The notes under the pieces were generated by a model. That model saw only the letters and a list, made by a program, of their open reading frames with translations, did not search any database and was not told the origin of the DNA. Shown piece after piece: positions 25,619-33,434 of a DNA stretch of 39,462 bases. Source of the DNA: an uncultured Prevotellaceae bacterium (lineage in GTDB: Bacteria; Bacteroidota; Bacteroidia; Bacteroidales; Bacteroidaceae); assembly GCA_946404865.1 (NCBI GenBank), contig CAMJFC010000023.1, forward strand, positions 1 to 39,462, read 5' to 3'. Position numbers and translations under genes: made by a program. Every line of letters starts with the position of its first letter. Position 1 is the stretch's first letter.

Positions 25619-27793
25619 TCATTTCGCCACGAATTTCACTGTTCGGGTTTGCCCTTGGAAGGAGAGTCGGACGATATAAATGCCGTCTGACAGGTGTTGG
25701 TTGAGAGGGATGGAATATTCTGCGCCCTTGGCAACTGCCAGCGGTGCGAGGCGGGCGACGGTCATGCCCTTCGTGTTGAGGATGTCAATCTGTGCCTTGC
25801 CGTTGGTGGGGACGCAGAATACGATGGCGCGGTGGTTGACCCTGAGCGAGAGTTCTTCAGCACGGGTGAGCAACATCTGTGCACTGGTGGTTGTTTCTTG
25901 GTTATATTCGTATGGTCCTAAGTCGCGTGCAGCACCGTAGATGTCCTGCCATGTGAAGGGATAGTCGTCTTGCAACTCGCTTTTCATGTCGAGCCCTTTG
26001 TCGATGAGCAGCGAGGTGCCTTTTAACCGTGCGAAACGTGTGGGCAGGCTACCATCGGCGGCTCGTGGTGCTTTGGCATCATTTTCCGAGAGGCTCACGT
26101 AGTCATTCTCGGAGAATCCTGTCGTTACAACATCGTTTTTCCAAGCGTTTTTCGTATCTGTCAAGAGAGCGTTGTTGCTGTCCGTAAACTGCCCTTTGAT
26201 TTCTATGCGTCCTAAACATACATTATTATAGAAAGAGAACGCAGAGGCATCGCCGCAGTCTTCAAACATATAGTCGTATCCATTGCCGAAAGCGAGACAG
26301 TTGACCAGTTTAATCCCTCCCTTGTGGGAGTTTTGGTCAAACCCTTTCACCGACCCCGTCTTGTTGCAGTTGAAGGCCACGCAGCGCCATGCTTCGTGAA
26401 TCCCCTTTGATGAGCCGCCTTTGCCGTTGCCGCCCAGTTTGATGCCGTTGCCGTTGCCTTGGAACGACCCTCCCGTGAGGCCGGCCCATTCGAAATCCTC
26501 CTCTTTGCCTGAGCCCCATCCCCAACATTCGATGAGTTGCACACCGAAGTCGGTCTCGTAGAGATCCCATGCGTCATCGCTGTTGTGCCAAGCGCGGCAT
26601 CTTATGAAGCGGTTGCCTATGCCGTTATGCATCTTGCAGGCGAATCCGTCGGCATCACTGCCTCGGTTGTCTGTGTCGCAGTTCAGGTAGGAGTCGCAGT
26701 CGATGATATCGTTGTAGGCGCAGTAGGTTCCGTCGTTGGATGAGACACCGGGATGACTTTCGCTGAAAACGTGTCCGAATCCGAGTTGTAACCCTGTGTC
26801 GTCATTGTAGCAGAAGGTGCACCGTTCGATGATATTATGCGACCCTTCCACCTTCATCCCGTTGTCTCCCGCTTCGGTAATGTGCAAGCCGTAGATATGC
26901 CAGTAGTCGCCATCGAGTTGTATGCCCCTCACACTTACCATTTTCGGTTGGTCACGGAAATTCAGCACGGGAAACTCTCCTGGGAAGGTTTTGATGGTGA
27001 ACCAGGCTTCGGGGGTGCCGCTCTTGGTCAGTCGCACCGTGGTTTTCGAATTGTCTTTTTTCATGGTGGGGTAATAGGTGCCGCCTCTGACGTAGATGGT
27101 GTCGCCCGCTGTCGCTTGGTCGGCAGCCATCTGCAAGTTGTAGAAGGGGTTCTCCCATGTGCCGTCGCCTTTATCGCTGCCCCATGGAGCCACATATAGA
27201 CAATGGTCGGTGCTGTGCGGCCCCGTCCATTCGATGGTGTCCTGTGGTTCGGGATTGCCGGGGAAGATTTCACCACCACCCTCGCCCCCACCACCTGTTC
27301 CGGTGACGGAATTGAGGATGATATGGATGTCATCCAGATAGATGGTGGCATTCTGGCAGGTAAAACGGAGATAGACCTCTGTGTCCTCCTCCTTGGAGTT
27401 GGCATCATAAGAACTGCTGCCATAAGGCGTGCTCGATGAGATGGTCGATGTGCCGATTTCCGTCCAAGTCTGTCCTCCGTCGGTTGATTTCTCCACGAGC
27501 AGTTTCTTCCCGTTGCCCGAAGCCCTGTGTTTGAAGGTGATGGCACCGGGTTGGCAGAGGGCGGGAGTGATGAGATAAGCACCATTACTGGTCATGGTGG
27601 CTCTCATGCTGTTGTTGTCTTTCTTACCGATTACCCCATTGATGCGCCAGTTGCCGCTCTGCAGTGTCACTTCTGTCTCGGCGGAGGGGGCAGAAGAGGG
27701 CAGTCCGGACTCAAAGTCCTCATGAAGTTCCGTAGCGGCATGGAGTCCGATAAAGAGCAGCATCAATGTAAGTGTTGTGTAGATTCGTTTCAT
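25619..27793 (-). CDS. Secreted PL9-like pectate lyase with N-terminal beta-sandwich
   Basis: The protein has 724 residues, with a Sec signal ending in GLHAA. Residues of about 22-165 form a beta-sandwich module with LTRC-like strand pattern (EKSTDGGQTWTEIGTST), likely a carbohydrate- or cell-surface-binding domain. The rest of the core is a right-handed parallel beta-helix with PL9 hallmarks: ADQATAGDTIYVRGGTY, DNGMKVEGSHNIIERCTF, GSDADGFACKMH with the probable base lysine, and CRAWHNSDDAWDLYE with calcium-type aspartates. The C-terminal 75 residues are a sorting-domain-like tail (GKAQIDILNTKGMTVARL, then GIYIVRLSFQGQTRTVKFV). PL9 enzymes cleave polygalacturonate by beta-elimination. A paralogue is encoded at 33435-35831. 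There is no SusC/D next to it. Confidence 0.88.
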   Translation of the reverse strand: MKRIYTTLTLMLLFIGLHAATELHEDFESGLPSSAPSAETEVTLQSGNWRINGVIGKKDNNSMRATMTSNGAYLITPALCQPGAITFKHRASGNGKKLLVEKSTDGGQTWTEIGTSTISSSTPYGSSSYDANSKEEDTEVYLRFTCQNATIYLDDIHIILNSVTGTGGGGEGGGEIFPGNPEPQDTIEWTGPHSTDHCLYVAPWGSDKGDGTWENPFYNLQMAADQATAGDTIYVRGGTYYPTMKKDNSKTTVRLTKSGTPEAWFTIKTFPGEFPVLNFRDQPKMVSVRGIQLDGDYWHIYGLHITEAGDNGMKVEGSHNIIERCTFCYNDDTGLQLGFGHVFSESHPGVSSNDGTYCAYNDIIDCDSYLNCDTDNRGSDADGFACKMHNGIGNRFIRCRAWHNSDDAWDLYETDFGVQLIECWGWGSGKEEDFEWAGLTGGSFQGNGNGIKLGGNGKGGSSKGIHEAWRCVAFNCNKTGSVKGFDQNSHKGGIKLVNCLAFGNGYDYMFEDCGDASAFSFYNNVCLGRIEIKGQFTDSNNALLTDTKNAWKNDVVTTGFSENDYVSLSENDAKAPRAADGSLPTRFARLKGTSLLIDKGLDMKSELQDDYPFTWQDIYGAARDLGPYEYNQETTTSAQMLLTRAEELSLRVNHRAIVFCVPTNGKAQIDILNTKGMTVARLAPLAVAKGAEYSIPLNQHLSDGIYIVRLSFQGQTRTVKFVAK

Positions 27794-27861
27794 ATCGTTT
27801 GTTATTAGTAGATTCGTTTTTCCGCTGCGAAGTTAAGCGTTTTTTTTTACATAACCATAGA

Positions 27862-27914
27862 AAAACGGGATGATCAGAACTTTTCTATTGGATTTGTTCT
27901 GATCATCCCGTTTT
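27862..27914 (-). terminator. Strong stem-loop terminator of the secreted propeller-like protein gene
   Basis: Two 19-bp arms (27862-27880 and 27896-27914) pair perfectly around a 15-nt loop. On the minus strand the stem is followed by a short T run (TTTTTCTATGG), so it serves the gene ending at 27941. Its reverse direction also gives CGTTTTGATG, so it may be weakly bidirectional. Confidence 0.8.
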
Positions 27915-27940
27915 GATGTAGGATGGAAAAGATTCTCCTC

Positions 27941-29362
27941 TTATTTCACAAGCACTTTCTTGGTCTCGTTGCCTTCCTTGACGATGTAGAGGCCTTTCTG
28001 GCTCATGTCGTTCACACGCTGACCGGCGGCGTTGAATATCTGCTGCGGGGCATGGGTGGTGGCTGTCTTCGCCTCGTCGATGCCAGAGGTCACGGTCTTG
28101 CTGATATACTCGCCCAGTCCGCTGCCGTCGGAGCTGTCGTCGCCCTCAACCCACATGCACGAGAAGATCCAGCGGTTGGGTATCTTCGCCACGCGGCGGC
28201 AGTTGCCCGTGGTGATGTCTATCTCGTAGATGCAGGTGTCGTATTTGCCGTTGGTTATCCACTCCTTGTCAGAGAGCGAGCTCCACGAACCGTTGTCGTT
28301 GATGCCCTTGCCGCTGTTGTAGTAGCCGTTCCAGTACATCTTATAGGGATTGCTGGCGGCGAAGCAGGCACTCTGGCGGCGATACTGCGAGGCATAGCCC
28401 GTGGCGGGGTAGATATTCTCGTAGGCCACGTAGGGCTCGCCACTCTCCTCATCCACGGCGGGCACCTCGATCATCTGCATCAGACCCGTCGTGAGGTCAA
28501 ACTCGCAGAGCTGTGCGCCAGAGAGATTGCCGTTGATGTCTTCCATCTTGCCGTCGGCGTTGATGGCACCGTTGCTGCCGCCGCTGGTCAGTGCGAAGGC
28601 GCGGCCCTCGGCGTTGATGGCAAAGGTGATGAAGTTGTAGTAGTATAGTCCGGGGGTGACAGGCGTAATCTTCAGCGTCTGCAGGTCGATGGTGCAGATG
28701 CAGTAGCCGGCATCGGTGCTGGTGGCATCGCCGTCTTCATCCACGAAGAAGTCGGGGTCGTCGGTGATCTCGCTGCGCAGCTGCTGCTCTGTCAGGTAGA
28801 ACAGGCCATACACCTTGCCATCGACGGGGTTGTAGGCCATGCCTGCCGATTCGATGTTGGTGTTGGCGTGGAAGAAGTCGTTCGCACCGGCGAGCAGGTT
28901 GCCCGTCTTGGCATCCCATTTGCGCACGGCGAAGAGCTCCTCGTCGGTGGTCGATTGGTAGTCGCGCGAGAAGATGGTGGCGATGACACCGTCGATATAG
29001 ACGGCGCCCGAGTTGCCAATCATCAGGTTGAAGTTGCTGGCCCAGGCTGCTTTGTCGGGGTCGGTCACCTGTCCGCCGCTGTAGAAGTCGGATTTGTTCA
29101 CGGCGGGGTCTTTCACGGGTGTCGAGACGGTGCCGGCGTCTGTATCGACATTGAAAGAGTAGATGCCGTTCTCGACGATGAACATGGCTTTGCCGTTGAT
29201 GTATCCCACATAGTCGCTCACCATCTGGTCGCCCTTCTCATGCACGCCGTCGGTGCCGTCGTAGCGGTTGCTCTCTGCCACGGCTTTGATTTTCACCTGC
29301 GCTTGTATCGGCAGAGCGGCGGTCATCGCCATTGCTGCCACAAAAAGTAAAAGTTTTTTCAT
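27941..29362 (-). CDS. Secreted beta-propeller-like protein with T9SS-type C-terminus
   Basis: The protein has 473 residues. The signal peptide MKKLLLFVAAMAMTAALPIQAQ is clear. The body is rich in repeated short beta-strand segments of the kind GKAMFIVENGIYSFNVDTDAG, ELFAVRKWDAKTGNLLAG, GYCICTIDLQTLKITPV and CIYEIDITTGNCRRVAKI, which read like blades of a beta-propeller, though I cannot assign a named family. The last 60 residues (QQIFNAAGQRVNDMSQKGLYIVKEGNETKKVLVK) are a type IX sorting tail. It is presumably exported to the surface or outside. It is transcribed alone, with a -7 box upstream and a strong terminator downstream, and diverges from the TPR/AraC regulator gene, which might control it. 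Confidence 0.8.
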   Translation of the reverse strand: MKKLLLFVAAMAMTAALPIQAQVKIKAVAESNRYDGTDGVHEKGDQMVSDYVGYINGKAMFIVENGIYSFNVDTDAGTVSTPVKDPAVNKSDFYSGGQVTDPDKAAWASNFNLMIGNSGAVYIDGVIATIFSRDYQSTTDEELFAVRKWDAKTGNLLAGANDFFHANTNIESAGMAYNPVDGKVYGLFYLTEQQLRSEITDDPDFFVDEDGDATSTDAGYCICTIDLQTLKITPVTPGLYYYNFITFAINAEGRAFALTSGGSNGAINADGKMEDINGNLSGAQLCEFDLTTGLMQMIEVPAVDEESGEPYVAYENIYPATGYASQYRRQSACFAASNPYKMYWNGYYNSGKGINDNGSWSSLSDKEWITNGKYDTCIYEIDITTGNCRRVAKIPNRWIFSCMWVEGDDSSDGSGLGEYISKTVTSGIDEAKTATTHAPQQIFNAAGQRVNDMSQKGLYIVKEGNETKKVLVK

Positions 29363-29414
29363 TTTAAGCTTATTTGTTTGTTGTTTTTTGATTCAATAGA
29401 CCGTTTAGGGGTTG

Positions 29415-29447
29415 CAAATTTAGCGATTTGTGCTCGCTTTGCGTGAA
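29415..29447 (-). promoter_or_regulatory. Promoter of the secreted propeller-like protein gene
   Basis: The minus strand reads TAAATTTG (29415-29422), a match to TAnnTTTG, with TTTC 21 bp upstream (29444-29447) as a weak -33 element. A second match, TATCTTTG, lies at 29584-29591. The 29363-29763 gap holds these and the divergent promoter below; no gene is seen in it. Confidence 0.5.
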
Positions 29448-29682
29448 AGATTTCGTTAAAAAGAATTAACCGGCGGGCAAAAAACTTTCAAATTGTCAGT
29501 TATGTCCATAAAATGTCGGTATTTTTTATCTTTTGACCTCATCTGGGTGATAGTTTACACCTCGCGTCATCGCTATTACCTTGCAAAGATAGGCATTTTG
29601 TGCCAAACAGCCATTTTTTATTCTTTTCAAATCTGACAAATTGCTATTTTAGTAATAAATTGGTACTTTTTCGGCGTGATTT

Positions 29683-29713
29683 TTTGCTTTCTTGAAGATT
29701 TGCGCTAATTTTG
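29683..29713 (+). promoter_or_regulatory. Promoter of the TPR/AraC regulator gene
   Basis: TTTG (29683-29686) and TAATTTTG (29706-29713) are separated by 19 bp, matching both elements of the Bacteroidetes promoter. It lies downstream of the first in-frame ATG (29692) and so argues for the start at 29764. Confidence 0.65.
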
Positions 29714-29763
29714 CACCTCGGATTGAAATGTGGTTCGACCATTGTACTGTGACACTCCATCCA

Positions 29764-31608
29764 ATGACAAATACTCGTGTGCTTCGCCTCTTTTTGCTTG
29801 TTGTCATCATGTCGGTGGCAGCTGTCTGCGTCAGTGCGCAGACCGGGCAGCGCACGGACCTCTGGCAGCGGTGCGAACGGGCACGGAGTCTGTGCCAGTA
29901 CGACTCGCTGGCGGTCTATGCCGGTGAGATGCTCTCGCAAGCAAGGGCGCGCGGCGATGAGCGCACCGAGGCTTACGCCCTCTTCTATCAGGGCCTGTCG
30001 CAGCTTTTTACTGGCAAGGGCGGCGGTTCGCTCCAATCGCTCAGCCAGTCGCGCGACTTGGCCGAAGAGATAGAGAACGACTCCATCCTCGCCCTCGTCA
30101 CCAATGCCATGGGCATCTACCACGCCATGGTCGAGAACAACCGCTTTGTGGCGCAGCAGTTTTTCTTCCGCAGCCTCGACTACGCCGAGAAAGCCCGGTA
30201 CGAGCAACTCAAGGGGCGCGTCTATGGCAACCTGCTCACCCTGACGCATACCGCCACCGACACCGCCGGACTGGCCAACGCACGCCGCATCTACGACTAC
30301 GGCCATGAGCAGCACGACTACGAGCAGACGTTCATGGGCGCCTATTACCAAGCCAACTACTACAACCTCACGGGCGACAACCAACGGGCGGAGACGTTTC
30401 TGCGCGAGGCGCTCAATATCTACCGCGACTATCCCTACGACGATGTGGCATCGGTCTATACGCTCTATTCTAAAGTGAAGATGGACATGGGACAGACAGA
30501 CGAGGCGGAGCGCTATGCGCGTCAGGCGATAGCCCTGGCCGACAGCCTGCATCAGCCCTTCCTGTTGCCCGACACCTACCTGCAATATGCCGAGGTACTC
30601 TCGCGCACGGGCCGGTATGTGCAGTCGAACGAAATGACGCAGAAGGCCTTGCAAGCCGCCGAGACCGCATCGAGCAAGACGAAAATCGTGTCGTGTTACC
30701 GGTTGATGGCGAAAAACTGTCGGCTGCTCGGGCAGAACGCTCAGGCGATGGACTGCATGGAAAAGGCGGGCAGGATGATGGACACGCTCACGCTCATCAA
30801 CATGGAGCGGCTCAACCACGAGCGCACCATCATGCTCGACATACAGAAGAAAGAGCAGGAGGCACAGCTCAGGCGGCAGCAGATGGCCTCGCAGCGCAGG
30901 ATGAACATCTTCCTCGGGGTGGCGGTAGCCCTGCTCACGGCCCTGTTGGCCGTCATCTACGTGCTCTATCGGCACCGCAACCGGCTCTATAAAAATATCG
31001 TTAGGCAGAACGCTGCCGCCGTGCGACACCAGAAAGAACTGCAACAGCGCATCGACCGCCTGATGGAGCACCCCGAAGGAAAAGCCCCCGGAGAGCCCAG
31101 AAACCCCGGAAACCCCGGAAACCCCGGAAACCCCGGAAAATCCGGAGAATCCGGAAAATCCGGAAAATCCGGAGAACCCGGAATATCCGGAATATCCGGC
31201 GCCCCCGATGCCCCCAGCGACCCCGGCAACAAACTGGTCGATAACGACGAGAAAAAACAGGCACTTTACGACCGTGCCTGCCAATTGATGGAGCAGGAGC
31301 GCCTCTACACCGACCCGCAGCTCAACCGCGAGCGGCTGGCCGAGTTGCTCGGCACCAACCGCACTTACCTCTCGACGATCATCAAGGAGAAGAGCGGCAT
31401 GAGCTACTTGCAGTTCGTCAACTCGTATCGCATCGACGAGGCCATCCGCATCCTCTCCGACCCCGACAAGATCGACTACCCGCTCAAGCAGATATGGAGC
31501 GACCTGGGCTTCAACTCGCCCGCCACGTTTTATAAGTTGTTCCAACAGGCAGTCGGCATCACTCCGTCGGTTTATCGCAAGCAGTTCATTGATTTGAACA
31601 ATGATTGA
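29764..31608 (+). CDS. Membrane-tethered AraC-family regulator with TPR sensor and collagen-like hinge
   Basis: I place the start at 29764 (MTNTRVLRLFLLVV), giving 614 residues; it begins a normal signal peptide ending CVSAQ, and the upstream ATG lies in the promoter. Residues of about 30-370 are TPR-like helical pairs (ESFYR-type repeats such as YALFYQGLSQLF, AEVLSRTGRYVQSNEMTQKAL) in the periplasm. A membrane helix at about 380-402 (FLGVAVALLTALLAVIYVLY) is followed by a coiled coil. At about 447-479 comes a Gly-X-Y hinge coded by eleven 9-bp units. The C-terminus is an AraC helix-turn-helix domain (RERLAELLGTNRTYLSTIIK, then IWSDLGFNSPATFYKLFQQA). This plan is known in Bacteroidetes: an inner-membrane sensor with a cytoplasmic DNA-binding domain. 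The divergent secreted-protein gene or the carbohydrate-enzyme genes are plausible targets. Confidence 0.9.
   Translation: MTNTRVLRLFLLVVIMSVAAVCVSAQTGQRTDLWQRCERARSLCQYDSLAVYAGEMLSQARARGDERTEAYALFYQGLSQLFTGKGGGSLQSLSQSRDLAEEIENDSILALVTNAMGIYHAMVENNRFVAQQFFFRSLDYAEKARYEQLKGRVYGNLLTLTHTATDTAGLANARRIYDYGHEQHDYEQTFMGAYYQANYYNLTGDNQRAETFLREALNIYRDYPYDDVASVYTLYSKVKMDMGQTDEAERYARQAIALADSLHQPFLLPDTYLQYAEVLSRTGRYVQSNEMTQKALQAAETASSKTKIVSCYRLMAKNCRLLGQNAQAMDCMEKAGRMMDTLTLINMERLNHERTIMLDIQKKEQEAQLRRQQMASQRRMNIFLGVAVALLTALLAVIYVLYRHRNRLYKNIVRQNAAAVRHQKELQQRIDRLMEHPEGKAPGEPRNPGNPGNPGNPGKSGESGKSGKSGEPGISGISGAPDAPSDPGNKLVDNDEKKQALYDRACQLMEQERLYTDPQLNRERLAELLGTNRTYLSTIIKEKSGMSYLQFVNSYRIDEAIRILSDPDKIDYPLKQIWSDLGFNSPATFYKLFQQAVGITPSVYRKQFIDLNND
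31101..31199 (+). repeat. 9-bp tandem repeat (11 units) coding a Gly-X-Y hinge
   Basis: Eleven units follow each other without gaps: four of AAACCCCGG, then variants AAAATCCGG, AGAATCCGG, AGAACCCGG and AATATCCGG. Each unit codes one collagen-like triplet (NPG, KSG, ESG, EPG, ISG). Changes by whole units keep the frame of the regulator gene. Confidence 0.9.
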
Positions 31609-31737
31609 TAAGCTCCGAGCCGGGTAAGGGGTATGTCTGCGACGCTACATGAATGTGCATAAATGGTCACGAATTTTTCATGAATGAGTGTGCACATGAA
31701 TGAGTCCACTTCAATTAGTGATTCCAAGGGCGTCAGC

Positions 31738-31780
31738 CAGCTCCCCTCCCATGTAGGGGAGGGGCTGGGGTGGGGTCAGT
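31738..31780. repeat. CCCTCCC/GGGAGGG hairpin with GGGGTGGGG tail (family C), copy 1
   Basis: CCCCTCCC (31743-31750) and GGGAGGGG (31757-31764) form an 8-bp stem around a loop containing GTAG; the sequence continues CTGGGGTGGGGTC. A shorter relative with the same order occurs at 32358-32383. Between the regulator stop at 31608 and this hairpin only AT-rich, slightly repetitive sequence with no gene is seen. Confidence 0.6.
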
Positions 31781-31802
31781 AATTCACGAATAAACCTAAT
31801 AT

Positions 31803-32163
31803 TCGGCCTTGTGGCCGAAGGGATTCAAAGTCTAAGGAATATAGGAATCAAGGAATGTCGGCCTTGCGGCCGAAGGGGATTTAAACGAACACTAATAACA
31901 CGAATAAACCTAATATTCGGCCTTGCGGCCGAGGGGGATTTAAACGAACACTAATAGCACGAATATACCGAATATTTCGGCCTTGCGGCCGAAGAGGTTC
32001 AAAGTCTAAGGAATATAGGAATCAAGGAAGGTCGGCCTTACGGCCGAAGGGGATTTAAACGAACACTAATAGCACGAATATACCGAATATTTCGGCCTTG
32101 CGGCCGAAGGGGTTCTGAGTCTAAGGAATATAGGAATCAAGGAATAGTCGGCCTTGCGGCCGA
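31803..32163. repeat. Array of seven TCGGCC-loop-GGCCGA hairpins with two alternating spacer types
   Basis: Seven 16-nt hairpins begin at 31803, 31858, 31917, 31977, 32032, 32092 and 32148 (period 55-60 bp). The 6-bp stem is constant while the 4-nt loop varies (TTGC, TTGT, TTAC). The spacers are of two kinds: A (ATTTAAACGAACACTAATA and onward, 43-44 nt) and B (GTCTAAGGAATATAGGAATC, 39-40 nt), in the order B A A B A B. There is no cas gene, and the spacers are not unique. Confidence 0.85.
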
Positions 32164-32192
32164 TGAGATAGTGACGAAATGAGGTGGCTTTT

Positions 32193-32306
32193 GTCGCAGT
32201 ACGGTGAGCGAAGCGAACACAAAAAATCGCAACTTTGTTGCGTAGATATAGATGCCGGCCCTTTGATGGGCCGAGCATACCTTAGTGACAGAGCGACGAG
32301 GAGGAG
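32193..32306. repeat. 114-bp tail module T following the hairpin array, copy 1
   Basis: This module recurs at 39349-39462 with about six mismatches. It contains small hairpins: CGCAAC-TTT-GTTGCG and GGCCC-TTTGAT-GGGCC. It starts GTCGCAG and ends GACGAGGAGGAG. No reading frame of note. Confidence 0.8.
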
Positions 32307-32316
32307 CGGTTGAAAC

Positions 32317-32383
32317 CCTTTCCCTGGAGAGGGAAAGGGCTTGGAATAGGGTTGAAGCCCTCCCATGGGAGGGTTGGGTGGGG
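32317..32383. repeat. Further hairpins after module T, including family C copy 2
   Basis: CCCTTTCCCT-GGAG-AGGGAAAGGG (starting about 32317) forms a 10-bp stem. CCCTCCC-AT-GGGAGGG (about 32358-32373), followed by TTGGGTGGGGG, is a shorter relative of the hairpin at 31743. Both are non-coding. Confidence 0.6.
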
Positions 32384-32389
32384 GAAATA

Positions 32390-32478
32390 GAATGTTGAAT
32401 GTTGAATGTTGACGAGTTGTTGAGGACTTTGTCCGAAAAATGAAGAATGGTCGCTTCGCGATGAAGAATTGTAGAATG
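32390..32478. repeat. Module U (TTGAATGTTGA repeats and GGAC-TTT-GTCC hairpin), copy 1
   Basis: GTTGAATGTTGAATGTTGAC is followed by GAGTTGTTGAGGACTTTGTC and a small TCGC/GCGA hairpin. It recurs at 39113-39200, where it precedes rather than follows the array. The hairpin array, T, U and family C modules together account for most of the gene-free stretch 31609-32561. Confidence 0.75.
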
Positions 32479-32531
32479 TGCCCTCCGACAAAAAAGTGGT
32501 GCTGCGGTGCATCTATATAAAAAATAATGTG

Positions 32532-32539
32532 TAAATTTG
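32532..32539 (+). promoter_or_regulatory. Promoter -7 box of the SH3/SPOR lipoprotein gene
   Basis: TAAATTTG matches TAnnTTTG, 22 bp upstream of the ATG at 32562. A -33 TTG was not found. Confidence 0.45.
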
Positions 32540-32561
32540 CACCAAATCAATTCAACAGACC

Positions 32562-33305
32562 ATGAGGAAATACATGATAGGGTTGGCCGTCGCTTTCATC
32601 GCGATGACCATCGGGTGCAAACAGACGGGTGCCTCTCTCAATCAAGAAGCTTCACAAGAGCAGGATGCTCAAGAACAGATGGCAGAGCGCAATGACCAAG
32701 AGAATGCGGTCATGAATGAGCGCGAGGAACAGCAGGATGCTGATGTACAGGCCGTTTCTTCGCAAGATGCGCCTGTGGTCGTGTCCATCGCAGATGATGG
32801 TTTCTTAAATATCCGTGAGATGCCCGTAGCCTCCGCCAAAATTGTGGGCAAACTGCTCACGGGTGGCAAGGGAGCCGAGTATATGGGTTCCACGGGTCGT
32901 TGGATTCGGGTTCGTTTTGACGGTGTGGAAGGCTATGTCAATGGCGGATTTGCCCGGATACAAGGGTTAGAGGAACAGTCGCTGCGAGTGCCCGGTGCCA
33001 AGAGCCGCGTCTATTATGTGGTGATTGGCAGTTTCGAGAATCTCGATGAAGCCAAGAAAACCGTTGAGCTGTTGCCCGACGCCCTCGATGATGTCAGCAT
33101 CTATCGTGCCAAGGACAAAGGCAAGACCGTCTATCGCATGAGCGCGGGTTGCTACTACAAGCAGGCCGAGGCGCAGCGTCAGGTGGATGGCATCAAACAA
33201 TACCTGGACCGTGAGGCCTGGGTGTGGACTTCCGACGGTGTGGCCCCCTGTGTATATCAAGGTATCGGTGTCGATGGCGACCCGGTGCAGATGGGACCGA
33301 AATGA
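32562..33305 (+). CDS. Lipoprotein with SH3 and SPOR-like domains
   Basis: The protein has 247 residues. The signal ends in the lipobox MTIGC (Cys 19). A Glu/Gln-rich low-complexity stretch follows (EQDAQEQMAERNDQEN). Residues of about 72-132 look like a bacterial SH3 domain (GFLNIREMPVASAKIVGKLL, GRWIRVRFDGVEGYVNGGFA). Residues of about 147-220 look like a SPOR domain (YYVVIGSFENLDEAKKTVEL, then AGCYYKQAEAQRQVDGIK). Both domain types bind peptidoglycan or its stem peptides in other proteins, so a periplasmic, cell-wall-contacting role is likely. It has its own promoter-like box; the pectate lyase gene starts 129 bp downstream. Confidence 0.85.
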   Translation: MRKYMIGLAVAFIAMTIGCKQTGASLNQEASQEQDAQEQMAERNDQENAVMNEREEQQDADVQAVSSQDAPVVVSIADDGFLNIREMPVASAKIVGKLLTGGKGAEYMGSTGRWIRVRFDGVEGYVNGGFARIQGLEEQSLRVPGAKSRVYYVVIGSFENLDEAKKTVELLPDALDDVSIYRAKDKGKTVYRMSAGCYYKQAEAQRQVDGIKQYLDREAWVWTSDGVAPCVYQGIGVDGDPVQMGPK

Positions 33306-33434
33306 AGAGCCCGAGTCTGATTCTTGAACGAACGACGTGCCAACAGCTCTCTTTTGCCGCACGGATAAGACGAATACGAAGAACGAAAAACAAACATACT
33401 ACTACTCATGCTACTACAAACAAAGAAATCAACA

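Noticed and set aside
29644..31545. 633-residue open frame on the minus strand opposite the TPR/AraC gene
   Set aside because: It is the mirror of a real gene: it has no signal or domain, and its SGFSGFSG stretch is only the complement of the 9-bp repeat. The plus-strand protein has clear TPR, membrane and helix-turn-helix regions.
31803..32163. CRISPR array
   Set aside because: The regular 55-60 bp spacing suggested it, but the repeats are 16 nt, the spacers are of only two types and are themselves repeated, and there is no cas gene.
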